Shown here piece by piece: positions 48,167 through 58,938 of a DNA stretch of 64,000 bases. Made by a program: the position numbers and the translations under genes. Source of the DNA: Sipunculus nudus (lineage: Eukaryota > Annelida > Sipuncula > Golfingiida > Sipunculidae). The stretch covers positions 44,270,840 to 44,334,839 of the forward strand of contig CM049322.1 in NCBI GenBank assembly GCA_026874595.1, read 5' to 3'. Numbering within the stretch: the stretch's first letter is position 1; each line of letters begins with the position of its first letter. The notes beneath the pieces were generated by a model, which saw nothing but the letters and a program-made list of their open reading frames with translations, was not told where the DNA came from and made no database searches.

Positions 48167-49567
48167 TTAAAGTTTAAAATACAAAGAATGGAAACGTAAA
48201 ACAGAAAAGCTTGAATATTTGTCTAAGTAATGCAATAATTTTGTTTTTGTTTTCTCCTTAGAATCTTCATTTATTTCAAATCGTTCCACACCTGTCTGTG
48301 ACACCCTCGATAGCAGATGTCTGGTAGAGTTATCGTAGATAAACAAGGTTGGACTGATTGACTCTTTCACACTGGTAGGAACTGATGGGTTCATCAGAAA
48401 CCAAGGTTCACGGGTGTTGTCCATACTGAGTTTATCATCAAACCTATCCAGTCTTTCTCCCAAGATATCAGATATCGTACAACCTGGACGAGGAACCTTC
48501 GGTTTACGGGAACAATAAAACAGAGGCAAAATCAAAATTCGATTCAGTGCCGTAGAAAGTGCCATGGCATTTTGAAGTGCTTTCCAATCTTGCCCTGCCA
48601 AATCTTTGAACTGGTTCTCATATATAATATATTTTGCCGAAGCGTCTGTGTAATACAGTTGATTGGTCAATACCATTTCCCCAAGATCTCTCAGGCGGTG
48701 CATTTTTCCTAGAGTTCTTCCCGACCTTGTTGCGTGGAAGGCATAAGCGGTGTGTTCAAACCGCGGCGTCAGTGATACAGAGTTGTTATTCAGCGGCAAC
48801 ATGTCGTGTTTTATTTTATAATAATAATGAATACCGCCATTAGGAATTTTAAGGTACGGGAGATATTTGTATTTTACAGAAGCAGTGCCTTTCTTCATCA
48901 GTTGTCCGAACACTGCTTGGTCCCATGATTTTTCAGACTCCAAAATTCGAAGTAACGTGTCTATAAAAATAATTGTCTTGTTGTGCGGACGAAAGAAGCA
49001 AAACCCAACGTTGACTCCACTATTTTCCGTTTCCCCCTCCCTGCTAACCTCAAAGTCGCAATCCTTACAATTGAATAGTTTGTAGGGATTTTTGTAAAAC
49101 ACTATATCAACGTCACTAAGAAGCACCGAAAAGTTCAGGCGCAACAATTGACCAACATCTATAAATTTTTGAGCTCCTTTTCTTTTGAAAGATGATGATT
49201 TAAACCCACTTTCCTCTGCTTGAATATGTTCTGTTGCTTTGTCGTAGTAACTTGTTATCCCCTGTGACGTAAGACGCAAATATGTTTCGTTGTTGAATGC
49301 GATCGGCAAGATGTTAGTCACTCCGACACGCTTGGCCGAACGATAATAATTGTAGAACAAATCTAAAACCGATACATCCACTAATACTAAGGTGACAACT
49401 TTTCCGGGTAAACCTGTAATCATCTGTTCAGACACATGGTCAGCAGCGCCCTCTAGTGTCCAACGCGTTGTCTTTTTCTTTGTCTCAATATAAACCCAAG
49501 ACCAGAAAACCAATGCCAATGTTGTGATGAACGACACCAGTAGTATGTACTTGAATTTTTTCTTCAA
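48167..49567 (-). CDS. Golgi-type nucleotide-sugar glycosyltransferase (GT77/XEG113-like), coding exon
   Basis: The open frame covers 466 codons. Residues 7-27 (YILLVSFITTLALVFWSWVYI) form a membrane anchor after KKKFK, giving type II topology. Residues 57-230 resemble the Nucleotid_trans domain: VTLVLVDVSVLDLFYNYYRS, the divalent-metal motif DVD at 152-154 in LLSDVDIVFYKNP, NVGF at 186-189 and SWDQAVF at 214-220. Residues 315-466 add a second conserved block (ENQFKDLAGQDWKALQNAMA, then NRILILP and C-terminal cysteines) like plant XEG113/RRA-type arabinosyltransferases and relatives. Sequons are at N93, N145 and N196. The frame's first codon is TTG, immediately after TTTATTTGTAG, a strong splice acceptor whose TAG would be an in-frame stop. 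The exon therefore starts at 49567, and the true ATG lies in an upstream exon. The first internal Met (residue 49) would delete the anchor. The sugar and acceptor are not predictable. Confidence 0.85.
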   Translation of the reverse strand: MKKKFKYILLVSFITTLALVFWSWVYIETKKKTTRWTLEGAADHVSEQMITGLPGKVVTLVLVDVSVLDLFYNYYRSAKRVGVTNILPIAFNNETYLRLTSQGITSYYDKATEHIQAEESGFKSSSFKRKGAQKFIDVGQLLRLNFSVLLSDVDIVFYKNPYKLFNCKDCDFEVSREGETENSGVNVGFCFFRPHNKTIIFIDTLLRILESEKSWDQAVFGQLMKKGTASVKYKYLPYLKIPNGGIHYYYKIKHDMLPLNNNSVSLTPRFEHTAYAFHATRSGRTLGKMHRLRDLGEMVLTNQLYYTDASAKYIIYENQFKDLAGQDWKALQNAMALSTALNRILILPLFYCSRKPKVPRPGCTISDILGERLDRFDDKLSMDNTREPWFLMNPSVPTSVKESISPTLFIYDNSTRHLLSRVSQTGVERFEINEDSKEKTKTKLLHYLDKYSSFSVLRFHSLYFKL

Positions 49568-49590
49568 CTACAAATAAATAGATGAATATA
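49568..49590 (-). promoter_or_regulatory. 3' splice acceptor of the glycosyltransferase exon
   Basis: The minus strand reads a pyrimidine-rich ATTCATCTATTTATTTGTAG directly before codon 1. It decides the exon boundary because no ATG is available in frame upstream. Confidence 0.65.
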
Positions 49591-49989
49591 AACATTTACA
49601 CGTGTACACACTACAACTTCATCTAAAGAACACAATAATATTACGAATACAGACAAAAATAAATATTATTATTATTGTTATTACTAAAAAAAATATGTAA
49701 TGGCTCAGCAAATGCTTAGTTATAACCTATATCCCATTATTTGTATAACTTAGAGTATCAAAATGTTGTATCTTCCTCACGTTTTCCAAATAATAGTAAG
49801 AATATCTCGTTGGTGATTAATTTTATATTTCTTTGTCTGGCACATTTATTATATTATCAATAAAGATGTATCATGTTTCTTTACATTAGTATCAGTAAAG
49901 ATTATCGTGTTTATTAACATAAGAATCCAGCTTCTAAAAATGGTATACATGTTTTAAATTAACCATGCTGCCATTTTGGAAATGTTAGA
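49591..49989. other. Probable intron or upstream region of the glycosyltransferase gene
   Basis: AT-rich; no obvious upstream coding exon was recognised. Confidence 0.35.
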
Positions 49990-50095
49990 ATTTTTAGCTC
50001 AGCTGACTAGAGGTCAACTGAGCTTTAGCGATGGTCCTTTGTTTGTCGGTTGTCCTACGTCTGTCCGTCCGGCATTCGGCACACAGTTAGATGTT
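49990..50095 (+). repeat. Palindromic AGCTCAGCTGA repeat with GTCCGTCC core
   Basis: TTAGCTCAGCTGACTAGAGG followed by TCAACTGAGCT is a near-palindrome. GTCTGTCCGTCCGGCATTCG follows. The same layout occurs at 51408-51480. It is characteristic of short interspersed repeats frequent in molluscs. Confidence 0.6.
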
Positions 50096-50183
50096 CACAA
50101 TATCTTGTATCACACCTAATATTAGTTCAGTATCACTTTCTTCTCAATTTCCCATTTAAAGCCTATTTTTAAACTGTTTTTTG

Positions 50184-50184
<1 letters not shown>

Positions 50185-50231
<47 letters not shown>
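50185..50231. repeat. (TA)n tract
   Basis: About 23 TA units. Confidence 0.97.
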
Positions 50232-50237
<6 letters not shown>

Positions 50238-51405
50238 TCCTAAGTATAAACTACAAATTAGGTGTGTACTTGTATTTTTTTATTTTTTGGAAAAATATAG
50301 ACTCACTTAACATGAGAATTGTTTATCTTTTTAAGGGATATAACAAGATCGAAACGTTTATTCAAAATTAGATCTGAATTTTGTGTTTTGAAACTCTTGC
50401 ACCATACCAAAAAGTTGCTCACTACGACTTTGTTCCTTCGAGATATTAAGAAAAACACCCCATTTCCCATTTAAAATATTAACGTCGTTTGCATTCATTG
50501 TGCACTTTTTTTCTCATTCAAATGCAATGCGTCGTTCTTATTTCATGCAAAACCCTTAAAATAAAAATAATTTTAAACATCATACAATTATCAATATTAT
50601 GGCACATAACATGTATTTGTATCTAATCAAAGACGTTCGAAAATGTAATTTTAATTAAAAACTGTTTTGTTCCATTCGCAATATCCAAGAATGGGAAATA
50701 ATTGCTAACATGAAACCCTTAAGAATGCGGTGCCCCGTCAAGAGAGGAAGCTACATATGTAAAAACAGATTGGTTATAACATCTCCAAAAACATGGTTCG
50801 TTAAATAGCAACATATTATGTGCAGGGTATTATGCATATGTAGACATGCATTCATTATTGTTAACCTTCAGTAAACACTGGGGGAAAAATCAACTATAAC
50901 ACAGGTTATACTTATAATAAGTGAGATATTGTGAGACTTATTTTACTTTTATAATACATGCAAATACCGTATGCTGTCTTGAGATAAGAAGGGAAAAAAA
51001 AAACCCTTGAAATACGTTCAAAATAAATAAACTGTGAAATATAACACGAATATAGATAGTCAACGACAGTACCCGTATTCGGAATTACTATACAAAAAGG
51101 TAGAGTTTGACACATTAAATTTGAATAAATTATCTCTCCTTATTAGCAACGTTTAACCACACTTTCATCCTAATGTTATTCCAATGGATTTCTGTGCAGT
51201 AAGGTCTGTGTATCAATTTGAAATGCCGATGAATAAAAAAAAAGTCGGGTTGGAAATTGAATCTATGCCAAAAGGAAACTGCCTGCTTGAGAATTCACTG
51301 AGAATTCACTGAAACCCCGCCAGAAAAGAAATAATGAAGTTTACATGTATTCCTCATATCCTCTTAGCCGCATACCTTTATATATTTACCAAATTGGGTC
51401 TTATA
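50232..51405. other. AT-rich, no recognisable gene
   Basis: Contains a small direct duplication (GAGAATTCACTGAGAATTCA, 51290-51310). Nothing else is identifiable. Confidence 0.4.
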
Positions 51406-51500
51406 AGCTCAGCTGACAATGAGTCATCTGAGCAATAGAAATGGGCATTTGTCCGTCGTCTGTCCATCTGGCCCCCTGTTAACAGGGGGCATTATTTGAA
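51406..51500 (+). repeat. Palindromic AGCTCAGCTGA repeat, second copy
   Basis: AAGCTCAGCTGACAATGAGT plus CATCTGAGCA, then GTCCGTCGTCTGTCCATCTG. A short dyad CCCCCTGTTAACAGGGGG (51473-51490) follows. It heads the ~328-bp repeat array. Confidence 0.6.
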
Positions 51501-51779
51501 ACTGTTGGACCTTTAAATGCAATACATGATAAACAGTTATCCCTAACATCTAATACCGAAACCGAAATTAGATCCCTGCGACCGGAAATTAATATCTGTG
51601 AAATTAAGGAAAACCCTCATTTCTATGTATTTGAGAATTTAAAGAAAAACCTCAATTTTCGTATGAAAACCTGATATTACGCTGTGTTTAGATCATTTTG
51701 TGAAATTATGCACTGGCACTGCAGCTGTCATCATGAAGCTTTGCAGACATTTTAGCATGTGATGAATATGCAAAAACCT

Positions 51780-52620
51780 TCTTTGTTTATAAAGCCATCT
51801 ATGTTAACCTATTTTGTGCTGGCTGAAACACCCATTTCCGCTTAAGTAAAATTAAGGCATAATATATTTTGGCTTTCATTTCATAGTCAACAGTTTCTTG
51901 GAGGAAGGGGAATAACATGAGAATGAATTCTGTCAAATAATTTTCAAAATGGCGTCTCTGTGGAACTTTGAATTGTGATAATTGCAAAATTTGAAAATTT
52001 AATGTTTTTTCCATACATGTCATATGTGTTACCAAATATTCTAGTAACTTCTTCACCCATCAGCATCAAATTCCACAGGAATATTTATCATAAACTGCTA
52101 TTGATTCGATTTGCATGTAGCACCACCTGTGGGCCTACTTGCTGCAGACTAATGGCTTTTATTGGCATTTTCCCAGATATGTCATAAAGTATAAATATTT
52201 GGGCTCTCCTTTCAAAGAAAACAGTTCCTTAAAAGAAGAGAGATAAGATGAGAATATATTGAGTCATTTTTTTAAAGATGGCATCTGAAAAGAATGTTCA
52301 CATTTCGTAGATCATAAAATTTTACAATTTGTTGAGTTTGCATACATGATGAAATGTCTGTTACCAAATGCCACAGGAACCGGTGCAGCCTTGAGCAATA
52401 AATTTTATTTTGATACTGTGACTGCTACCTGTTTTTGACCTGCAGGTGATGCCACCTATGTGGACCTACTTTCTGGAGGCTGTAATGTTATTCTTATGCT
52501 TTTTCAAAGATGTTTCATAAGGTAATAATATTTTGGCTTTCCCACTAAAGTAAACAATACCTAAAAGGATGGGGAATACAAGTTCAGTCAAAATATGTTC
52601 AAGGTTTTCAAATTTTATCT
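51780..52620. repeat. Diverged tandem units of ~328 bp
   Basis: Landmarks recur in order: CATAATATATTTTGGCTTTC at 51857, CATAAAGTATAAATATTTGG at 52183 and CATAAGGTAATAATATTTTG at 52516. GTGGGCCTACTTGCTGCAG occurs at 52128, and its counterpart GTGGACCTACTTTCTGGAG at 52460. AAAATGGCGTCTC and AAGATGGCATCTG are also shared. The period is about 326-333 bp, with roughly 30% divergence by eye. Confidence 0.7.
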
Positions 52621-54511
52621 TCATACTAATGTCTCGTTCCTCCGTACCTATAACATTTTTAGCTCATTCACTTTGAAAACGTATGCAATGGCATAGCGTC
52701 CACTTGAAAATGGACATAATGCACACTTATTCAACGAGAGATCTCTTGTTCAGCTTTGTTTAATCAAGATTTAATAACATGTGAGAAATTATAACAGTAT
52801 TTTGTTATTAAGTTATTTGCATAAATGTAAAATGAGTACCTTAACTTTTGCCCAACTTTGACCTAAGCAGGTTTTATATATGTAATAACTTTTGATTTAT
52901 ATTCACTGGATATACATGCAAGGATTTATTTTGAATGTGAAATTTGAAAGTATTGATTGGAAGTGAAGTTTTTATTCAGGTTTTCAAAAGCCATGTATAG
53001 TATAGTTTTGATATAGCCGTACCAGTATAATGGTACTAGTGAGTGCTGCAGTCCTCCCTAAATCAAGCTATTATGTAACTTGCTTCACTCCAGGCAGCAT
53101 AATGTTATGTCATACAGGCAAAATAAGGAATAATGTGAATTGTGAAGAAACTTATACATTCAGATTTGTATGTAATATTGCAAATGTAACAAAAAATATA
53201 CAACTTATTATTGATAAAAATTTTCCCTAATAAAAAATAGGATCTTATGTGAACATTTGTTCATTATGTTTCTGCTTTACCAGAATCACAATGTTCCAGT
53301 TGAACCAAAAGTAGAGACAGAAATGGTTCACTGGAAAGACATTTATTTCTCAACCTACATAAACGGATTACACATATTATAAAAAAGCTGAATGTGCAGT
53401 AGGATCTTCCCAAGTGTGCATATATAGCTTTTCATGATTGAGAATAAATCTAAACGCATCAGCAAGCTCAAATTTGTACATGTTTGCCTCTGTTTAACTC
53501 TATGACTTCTGTTAGGTCTTTATACTTCTTCTTAACTTCCTTTTTTTCCATTCTGTTTACATGCTGTCATACATTCAAACTTTGTTATATGTTATATTTT
53601 TTGCACCTATGTGTGTATGCCTTGTTTACGCATGATTTTATTTTGATATACTTTTAATATAATCTGAATAAACGACATGTTACTGTTTAAAAATGTTTCA
53701 AAATGGTCTCATGTCTTATAAGAAAAATCATATAAATATTTCATCTATACATAAAATAACAAAGGAAAACTATCCCATCAGAAATTAAATCAGAAGTAGT
53801 AAAAAAATTGAAATTATGAGGGAACTGGAATATTTAAAACTTACTTGCAGTGTTTCTATCATTTTTTATATAAAACACGCTAGTGTTAAAATATACACTT
53901 GAACATTAAAAAAATAGAATATTAGTCAGTTATACGGCTTGTGTATTTGAATTATTTAAGGGCGAAACCTTCGTTTATTTGCTACATAAACCGTCCTTTG
54001 TCAGTGATCACCTGCATGCAGCCCTACGCAGATAAACACACCCGTATATAAAGAGGGAGAGGGAAGAGGAGATCAAGGAAGTGAACTTTATTGGAACTTA
54101 TAAACCTGTTCACGCATATTTTCATATAAATCAGCACATGGCTGTACATGCATGGTCATAGTCCTACCTCTTCTATGCCTTATTAATATGATTTTGCCTT
54201 GAAAAGACACAGCCGTACCTAATATGTACATATTTCCTGTTTGAGTGAAGTCCTGGTAATAACTTGTAATGTGTAATCGTTAACTATTCCAAAACATAAC
54301 TATACTTGTCATCATGTTAAAATTTATATTGAACAACAAACAACAGAGCACAAGAAAACACTTACTCTACTTTCCATTGTCTCGGATCGGGGCTCCCCCA
54401 GATTCCTTTATGCTGCTTACTGCTCCCTTTTGTAATGTGTCTCTCACACCTGGTCTATTCTGTAGTAATAGTTGTCACTAAAGCTGAAGTTAACTTAAGA
54501 TCAGCATATAT
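52621..54511. other. AT-rich, no recognisable gene
   Basis: CTTTTGCCCAACTTTGACC and nearby words echo the TGACCTT repeat style. Nothing coding is supported. Confidence 0.35.
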
Positions 54512-54774
54512 TTAGCCTTTATACGGACAAGCAGCGCCTATGAAGCCACATTTCTTTACTAGGGACGCCTTTAATCGAATGCCCTCCTGTTTGTTGTAAC
54601 TATGAACTATCCAATCACCCGAGTTATTATACATCGTTTGGGGCCCCGACAAAATATGTTTACAGAAGTTAGCATAATGTTTTAAGACCACCTGACCAAT
54701 TCTGTTTTTTATCGGGCTACCGTCACTTGCCAGGTAGGCAGATACATGATTTCTGCAATATAAACAAGGTACCA
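54512..54774 (-). other. Possible terminal coding exon
   Basis: On the minus strand TACCTTGTTTATATTGCAG is a credible acceptor ending at about 54757. The downstream frame (NHVSAYLASDGSPIKNRIGQ ... CGFIGAACPYKG) stays open for about 80 codons to TAA. Composition is non-repetitive with several cysteines. No domain is recognised and no partner exon is evident. Confidence 0.2.
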
Positions 54775-55453
54775 ACAGATAGGGTATATAAATATCGTTT
54801 TTTTTTTCATTTTTCAATCAAACCTCCCATACTGAGATTAATGCGCATATACCACCCAGATGAGAGTTTTCCGTACGTTATGTGTCAAAGTTTGAGGCAG
54901 TGACCAAATTTTACCTCAAACTGGTATTTTTTGTTGCAATTATATCAACAAACAGTCACAAAATCTAAATAATGAATGAGTATTTTTTTATAGTTTCATT
55001 GCAATTAAACATAAGTATAATATAGTACACGTAAATACTTAACATTCGTAAATTATTGCATGGTAGTATACATACATGGTGGCTCTTGTTTCACAGGTTG
55101 ATTCACATTTAGAACGTGATTAAATAATGCAGATATCATTTACCTTGTTAATTTAACTTTTCCTTAACCAGTTCCCATTTATATGTTTTAAATATAACTG
55201 GCACAAATCACCTAGTCAGACTGATGTGACAGTGTGAGTGAAATTTGACCGAAAAAATAGAGCTTTCATAGAAAAAAATATAGATTACATGCGAAATGTT
55301 AGAGGTAAACATTAAACAAATAACGGTTTTAAAGATTGATTTTACATGAAATATTTAAGTCAGCATTAAAAAAATTACCAAAATGAATCAAAAATGAGCA
55401 AAACCTATCCATCTGACATAATAATTAGAAGTCGAAACTCTCTCTTTAATATT
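54775..55453. other. AT-rich, no recognisable feature
   Basis: Nothing identifiable was seen. Confidence 0.4.
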
Positions 55454-55816
55454 TATAGACGAAGGAACAGCAGGAAGAATGATTATGAACTATGTCATTC
55501 ATCAACAGAGGCATGGCGGATAAAAAGTGTATACAATTGAAACGTCTCTGGCAGTGGGATCAGACACACCCATTTGGTGTGACTGACAATGACTTGCACA
55601 TGATGTAACGGTGCCTTGCTTCCTGAAGCAAGCTAAAGGGCAGTTAAATAAAAAAATATAACCTAATAAGAATATGGCGTGATATGTAAAATTTACCACA
55701 GTAGACCTATAGGAGTCACTAAATAAATAAATGAATATGTGTATGTATCAATTGTATAAGACCATGTACTATGAGCATATTTAAGTGACATATTTATGTG
55801 ACATACTTAGACTTTC

Positions 55817-55819
<3 letters not shown>

Positions 55820-55895
<76 letters not shown>

Positions 55896-55904
55896 TATAT
55901 ATAT
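55820..55904. repeat. (TA)n tract, copy 1 of the duplication
   Basis: About 42 TA units with one AAA interruption; the equivalent tract in copy 2 is about 40 bp shorter. Confidence 0.95.
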
Positions 55905-56359
55905 TTCAATGAATTAACTTATACACAAACATCTTATATGTTTCGATTCTAACTCCCCACTAATGTAACCCCTCCCTGTAAGTGATAGCCCAACAGCCCC
56001 GCCCTTGTCAGCTGGACAAGCGCGCTGAAGATTGATTATTCTTAAATCATAAATGTATATTTATAAATATAAAGGAACTATATATTTAAAATTTATTTAA
56101 AATATTAATTTATTTAAAATTTTAAATTATTTATTAATTTATTTAAATGAAAAAAAAAAAAAACGTTGAATATGAATCATGATATCTAAACTTGGCCGGT
56201 CAGGGGGTCAAGCAAAGACTATGCCTTGCCATGGAATACAGTGGTGAGCTGAGACTTGTTTCAGCAATTCAAATGTCAATTCCCACCTTGTTGGCCATCT
56301 CAGTTTTGTATCAGCCAATCCGTGTCATCTATATTGCAAAGACTTTTGGTTTAATTGAT

Positions 56360-56371
56360 GATATATATATC

Positions 56372-56398
<27 letters not shown>
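56360..56398. repeat. (TA)n tract, copy 1, second
   Basis: TA repeat with one TATCTA interruption. Confidence 0.95.
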
Positions 56399-56402
<4 letters not shown>

Positions 56403-56828
56403 AGGCCCAAAACAACAATTCCTGCAGTTCTTCCTTTTTATCACTTAATGCGTATCCTGTATATATTATAGACGAAGGAACAGCAGGAAGAATGATTATG
56501 AACTATGTCATTCATCAACAGAGGCGTGGCGGATAAAAAGTGTATACAATTGAAACGTCTCTGGCAGTGGGATCAGACACACCCATTTGGTGTGACTGAC
56601 CATGACTTGCACATGATGTAACGGTGCCTTGCTTCCTGAAGCAAGCTAAAGGGCAGTTAAATAAAAAATATAACCTAATAAGAATATGGCGTGATATGTA
56701 AAATTTACCACAGTAGACCTATAGGAGTCACTAAATAAATAAATGAATATGTGTATGTATCAATTGTATAAGACCATGTACTATGAGCATATTTAAGTGA
56801 CATATTTATGTGACATACTTAGACTTTC

Positions 56829-56831
<3 letters not shown>

Positions 56832-56876
<45 letters not shown>
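56832..56876. repeat. (TA)n tract, copy 2 of the duplication
   Basis: Counterpart of the tract at 55820, contracted. Confidence 0.95.
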
Positions 56877-56878
<2 letters not shown>

Positions 56879-57327
56879 CAATGAATTAACTTATACACAA
56901 ACATCTTATATGTTTCGATACTAACTCCCCACTAATGTAACCCCTCCCTGTAAGTGATAGCCCAACAGCCCCGCCCTTGTCAGCTGGACAAGCGCGCTGA
57001 AGATTGATTATTCTTAAATCATATATGTATATTTATAAATATAAAGGAACTATATATTTAAATTTTTTTTTAAAATATTAATTTATTTAAAATTTTAAAT
57101 TATTTATTAATTTATTTAAATGAAAAAAATAACGTTGAATATGAATCATGATATCTAAACTTGGCCGGTCAGGGGGTCAAGCAAAGACTATGCCTTGCCA
57201 TGGAATACGGTGGTGAGCTGAGACTTGTTTCATCAATTTAAATGTCAATTCCCACCTTGTTGGCCATCTCAGTTTTGTATCAGCCAATCCGTGTCATCTA
57301 GATTGCAAAGACTTTTGGTTCAATTGA

Positions 57328-57330
<3 letters not shown>

Positions 57331-57387
<57 letters not shown>
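57331..57387. repeat. (TA)n tract, copy 2, second
   Basis: Counterpart of 56360-56398, expanded and uninterrupted. Confidence 0.95.
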
Positions 57388-57391
<4 letters not shown>

Positions 57392-57459
57392 AGGCCCAAA
57401 ACAACAATTCCTGCAGTTCTTCCTTTTTATCACTTAATGCGTATCCTGTATATATTATT

Positions 57460-58887
57460 TAAAGGCAGAGCAGAATATTGAATGTCCCAGGACCTTCACA
57501 CAATCTAAGTTTTAATTGGTGTTATGTGTAGAGAAAGAATATATGATCATGATCTCAATAATATTTACTCATGCAGCTTAAATTTATAAGTTCATTAAAT
57601 TAAACAAATATATATTGTCAATAAATAAGCAGATATTTTTTATTTCAAACATAAACAAGATGCCTACAGTGTTTATCAAATGGAGATATATATTGTTAAC
57701 TAGAATATTCAGTTGAATTATATGTATGGTGTCTTCATATATAAATAGTAACTCACAGGTTTGATATATGTATACATAATACTGTTTAATGTCGCTGTAG
57801 AAAAAAATAACACGAGGAAAGAGAACCTTCATTTTACTGTAAAGGTACAATCTGTTTTATTTAATTATACGCTAAATGTATATAATGCTTTTAAACATAT
57901 ATTTAAATGAAAAGTTGTCAAGTAATAAGGCAATTAGGTAGAAAATATGAGATCATAAAAGAAGCGTGCCCGCATATTCTGCTAACACTTATAATCAATT
58001 CCAAGTAACTTGGCATTGGCGATTTTATTTTACCAATGTGATGTGGTCCTGCTTCTAGATCTACTAACCCCAGGGGGAAGCTTAATGACCTGTCTTCCGT
58101 GACACGCATCACCGCTGGTCGAATGTATCCATTCAGGACAAAACTTAGTCCAATTGCTGTGTCTTAGTTTTAATGTATTTTTGCATTCCAATTTGTGATT
58201 CGTATTTTACATTAATTTCAAAAGTAACAAATTCCACAAATAACAACTGAAAAAATAGTGATTATCACTGTTAGCCATATCTTTCATTGTCACTTGTTTA
58301 GACTGGGGTAAACTGACCCGTGGTACCATCAACTGCTGCGGTTTTCAGCAATGGCGCCACCTCAAAACTAGTCCATTTATTTTTTATTGCTCTTTACAGA
58401 ACACGAGCATGGTTCATTTGTCAACAGAATTAAGAATATATATAAAAACGAGACCTTTTAAACGGTCCCCAAAGAAAGCAGTTCCTTGAGTACTGGACTG
58501 GTACTTTGTAGTAGATCTATTATGTATCTTATTACACTCCAGAGGGTCAAACCATGATATTAAGTCAGATTGAATAACCTGATCGGACCATATATTTACA
58601 CTTCTCTTATGCACAAAATGTCAGCAACATCATAAAAAAGTAAAACAAAGAAGGCAAAACTGCCAGAAGGCAGTTAAAGCTTAACTAAATTCAATAAATT
58701 ATCAATAATTGTGACTGTGACACAAGTCTGCCAGTCACAGGTATTAAAAGACTATGAGGCTAACATCAGAAGTAAGAGGATAAATGCAATCATGATGTAG
58801 ACATGATAATAATAAGCATTCGTGATTTGAAATTTCCATTTTTTATCCATTATTGTGAATCTTTAATTATCTGTAACTTTGTCATTG

Positions 58888-58889
<2 letters not shown>
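57460..58889. other. AT-rich, no recognisable gene
   Basis: Short minus-strand frames (57584-57850, 57918-58112, 58414-58614) lack domains. Confidence 0.4.

Positions 58890-58936
<47 letters not shown>
58890..58936. repeat. (TA)n tract at a LINE 3' end
   Basis: Starts where the (CTTAT)n-like tail of the minus-strand LINE finishes. Confidence 0.95.

Positions 58937-58938
<2 letters not shown>

Larger units (their letters stand above)
55454..57459. repeat. 1.0-kb near-identical tandem duplication
   Basis: Copy 1 is 55454-56466 and copy 2 is 56467-57459, each starting TATAGACGAAGGAACAGC and ending GCGTATCCTGTATATATTAT. Differences are few substitutions (GGCATGGCGG/GGCGTGGCGG, ATACAGTGG/ATACGGTGG) and unequal (TA)n lengths. 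Each copy contains two TA tracts, a CCCCACTAATGTAACCCCTC block and TTTAAA-rich DNA. Open frames at 56192 and 57225 start in different places in the two copies and run into TA tracts, so no gene is called. Confidence 0.95.

Noticed and set aside
24399-57387. CRISPR-like arrays among the tandem repeats
   Set aside because: Repeat units are long, contiguous and diverged, without short identical repeats and unique spacers, and the DNA is eukaryotic.
56192-57437. Paired frames in the two copies of the 1.0-kb duplication
   Set aside because: Starts differ, frames are not maintained between copies, and both run into (TA)n.
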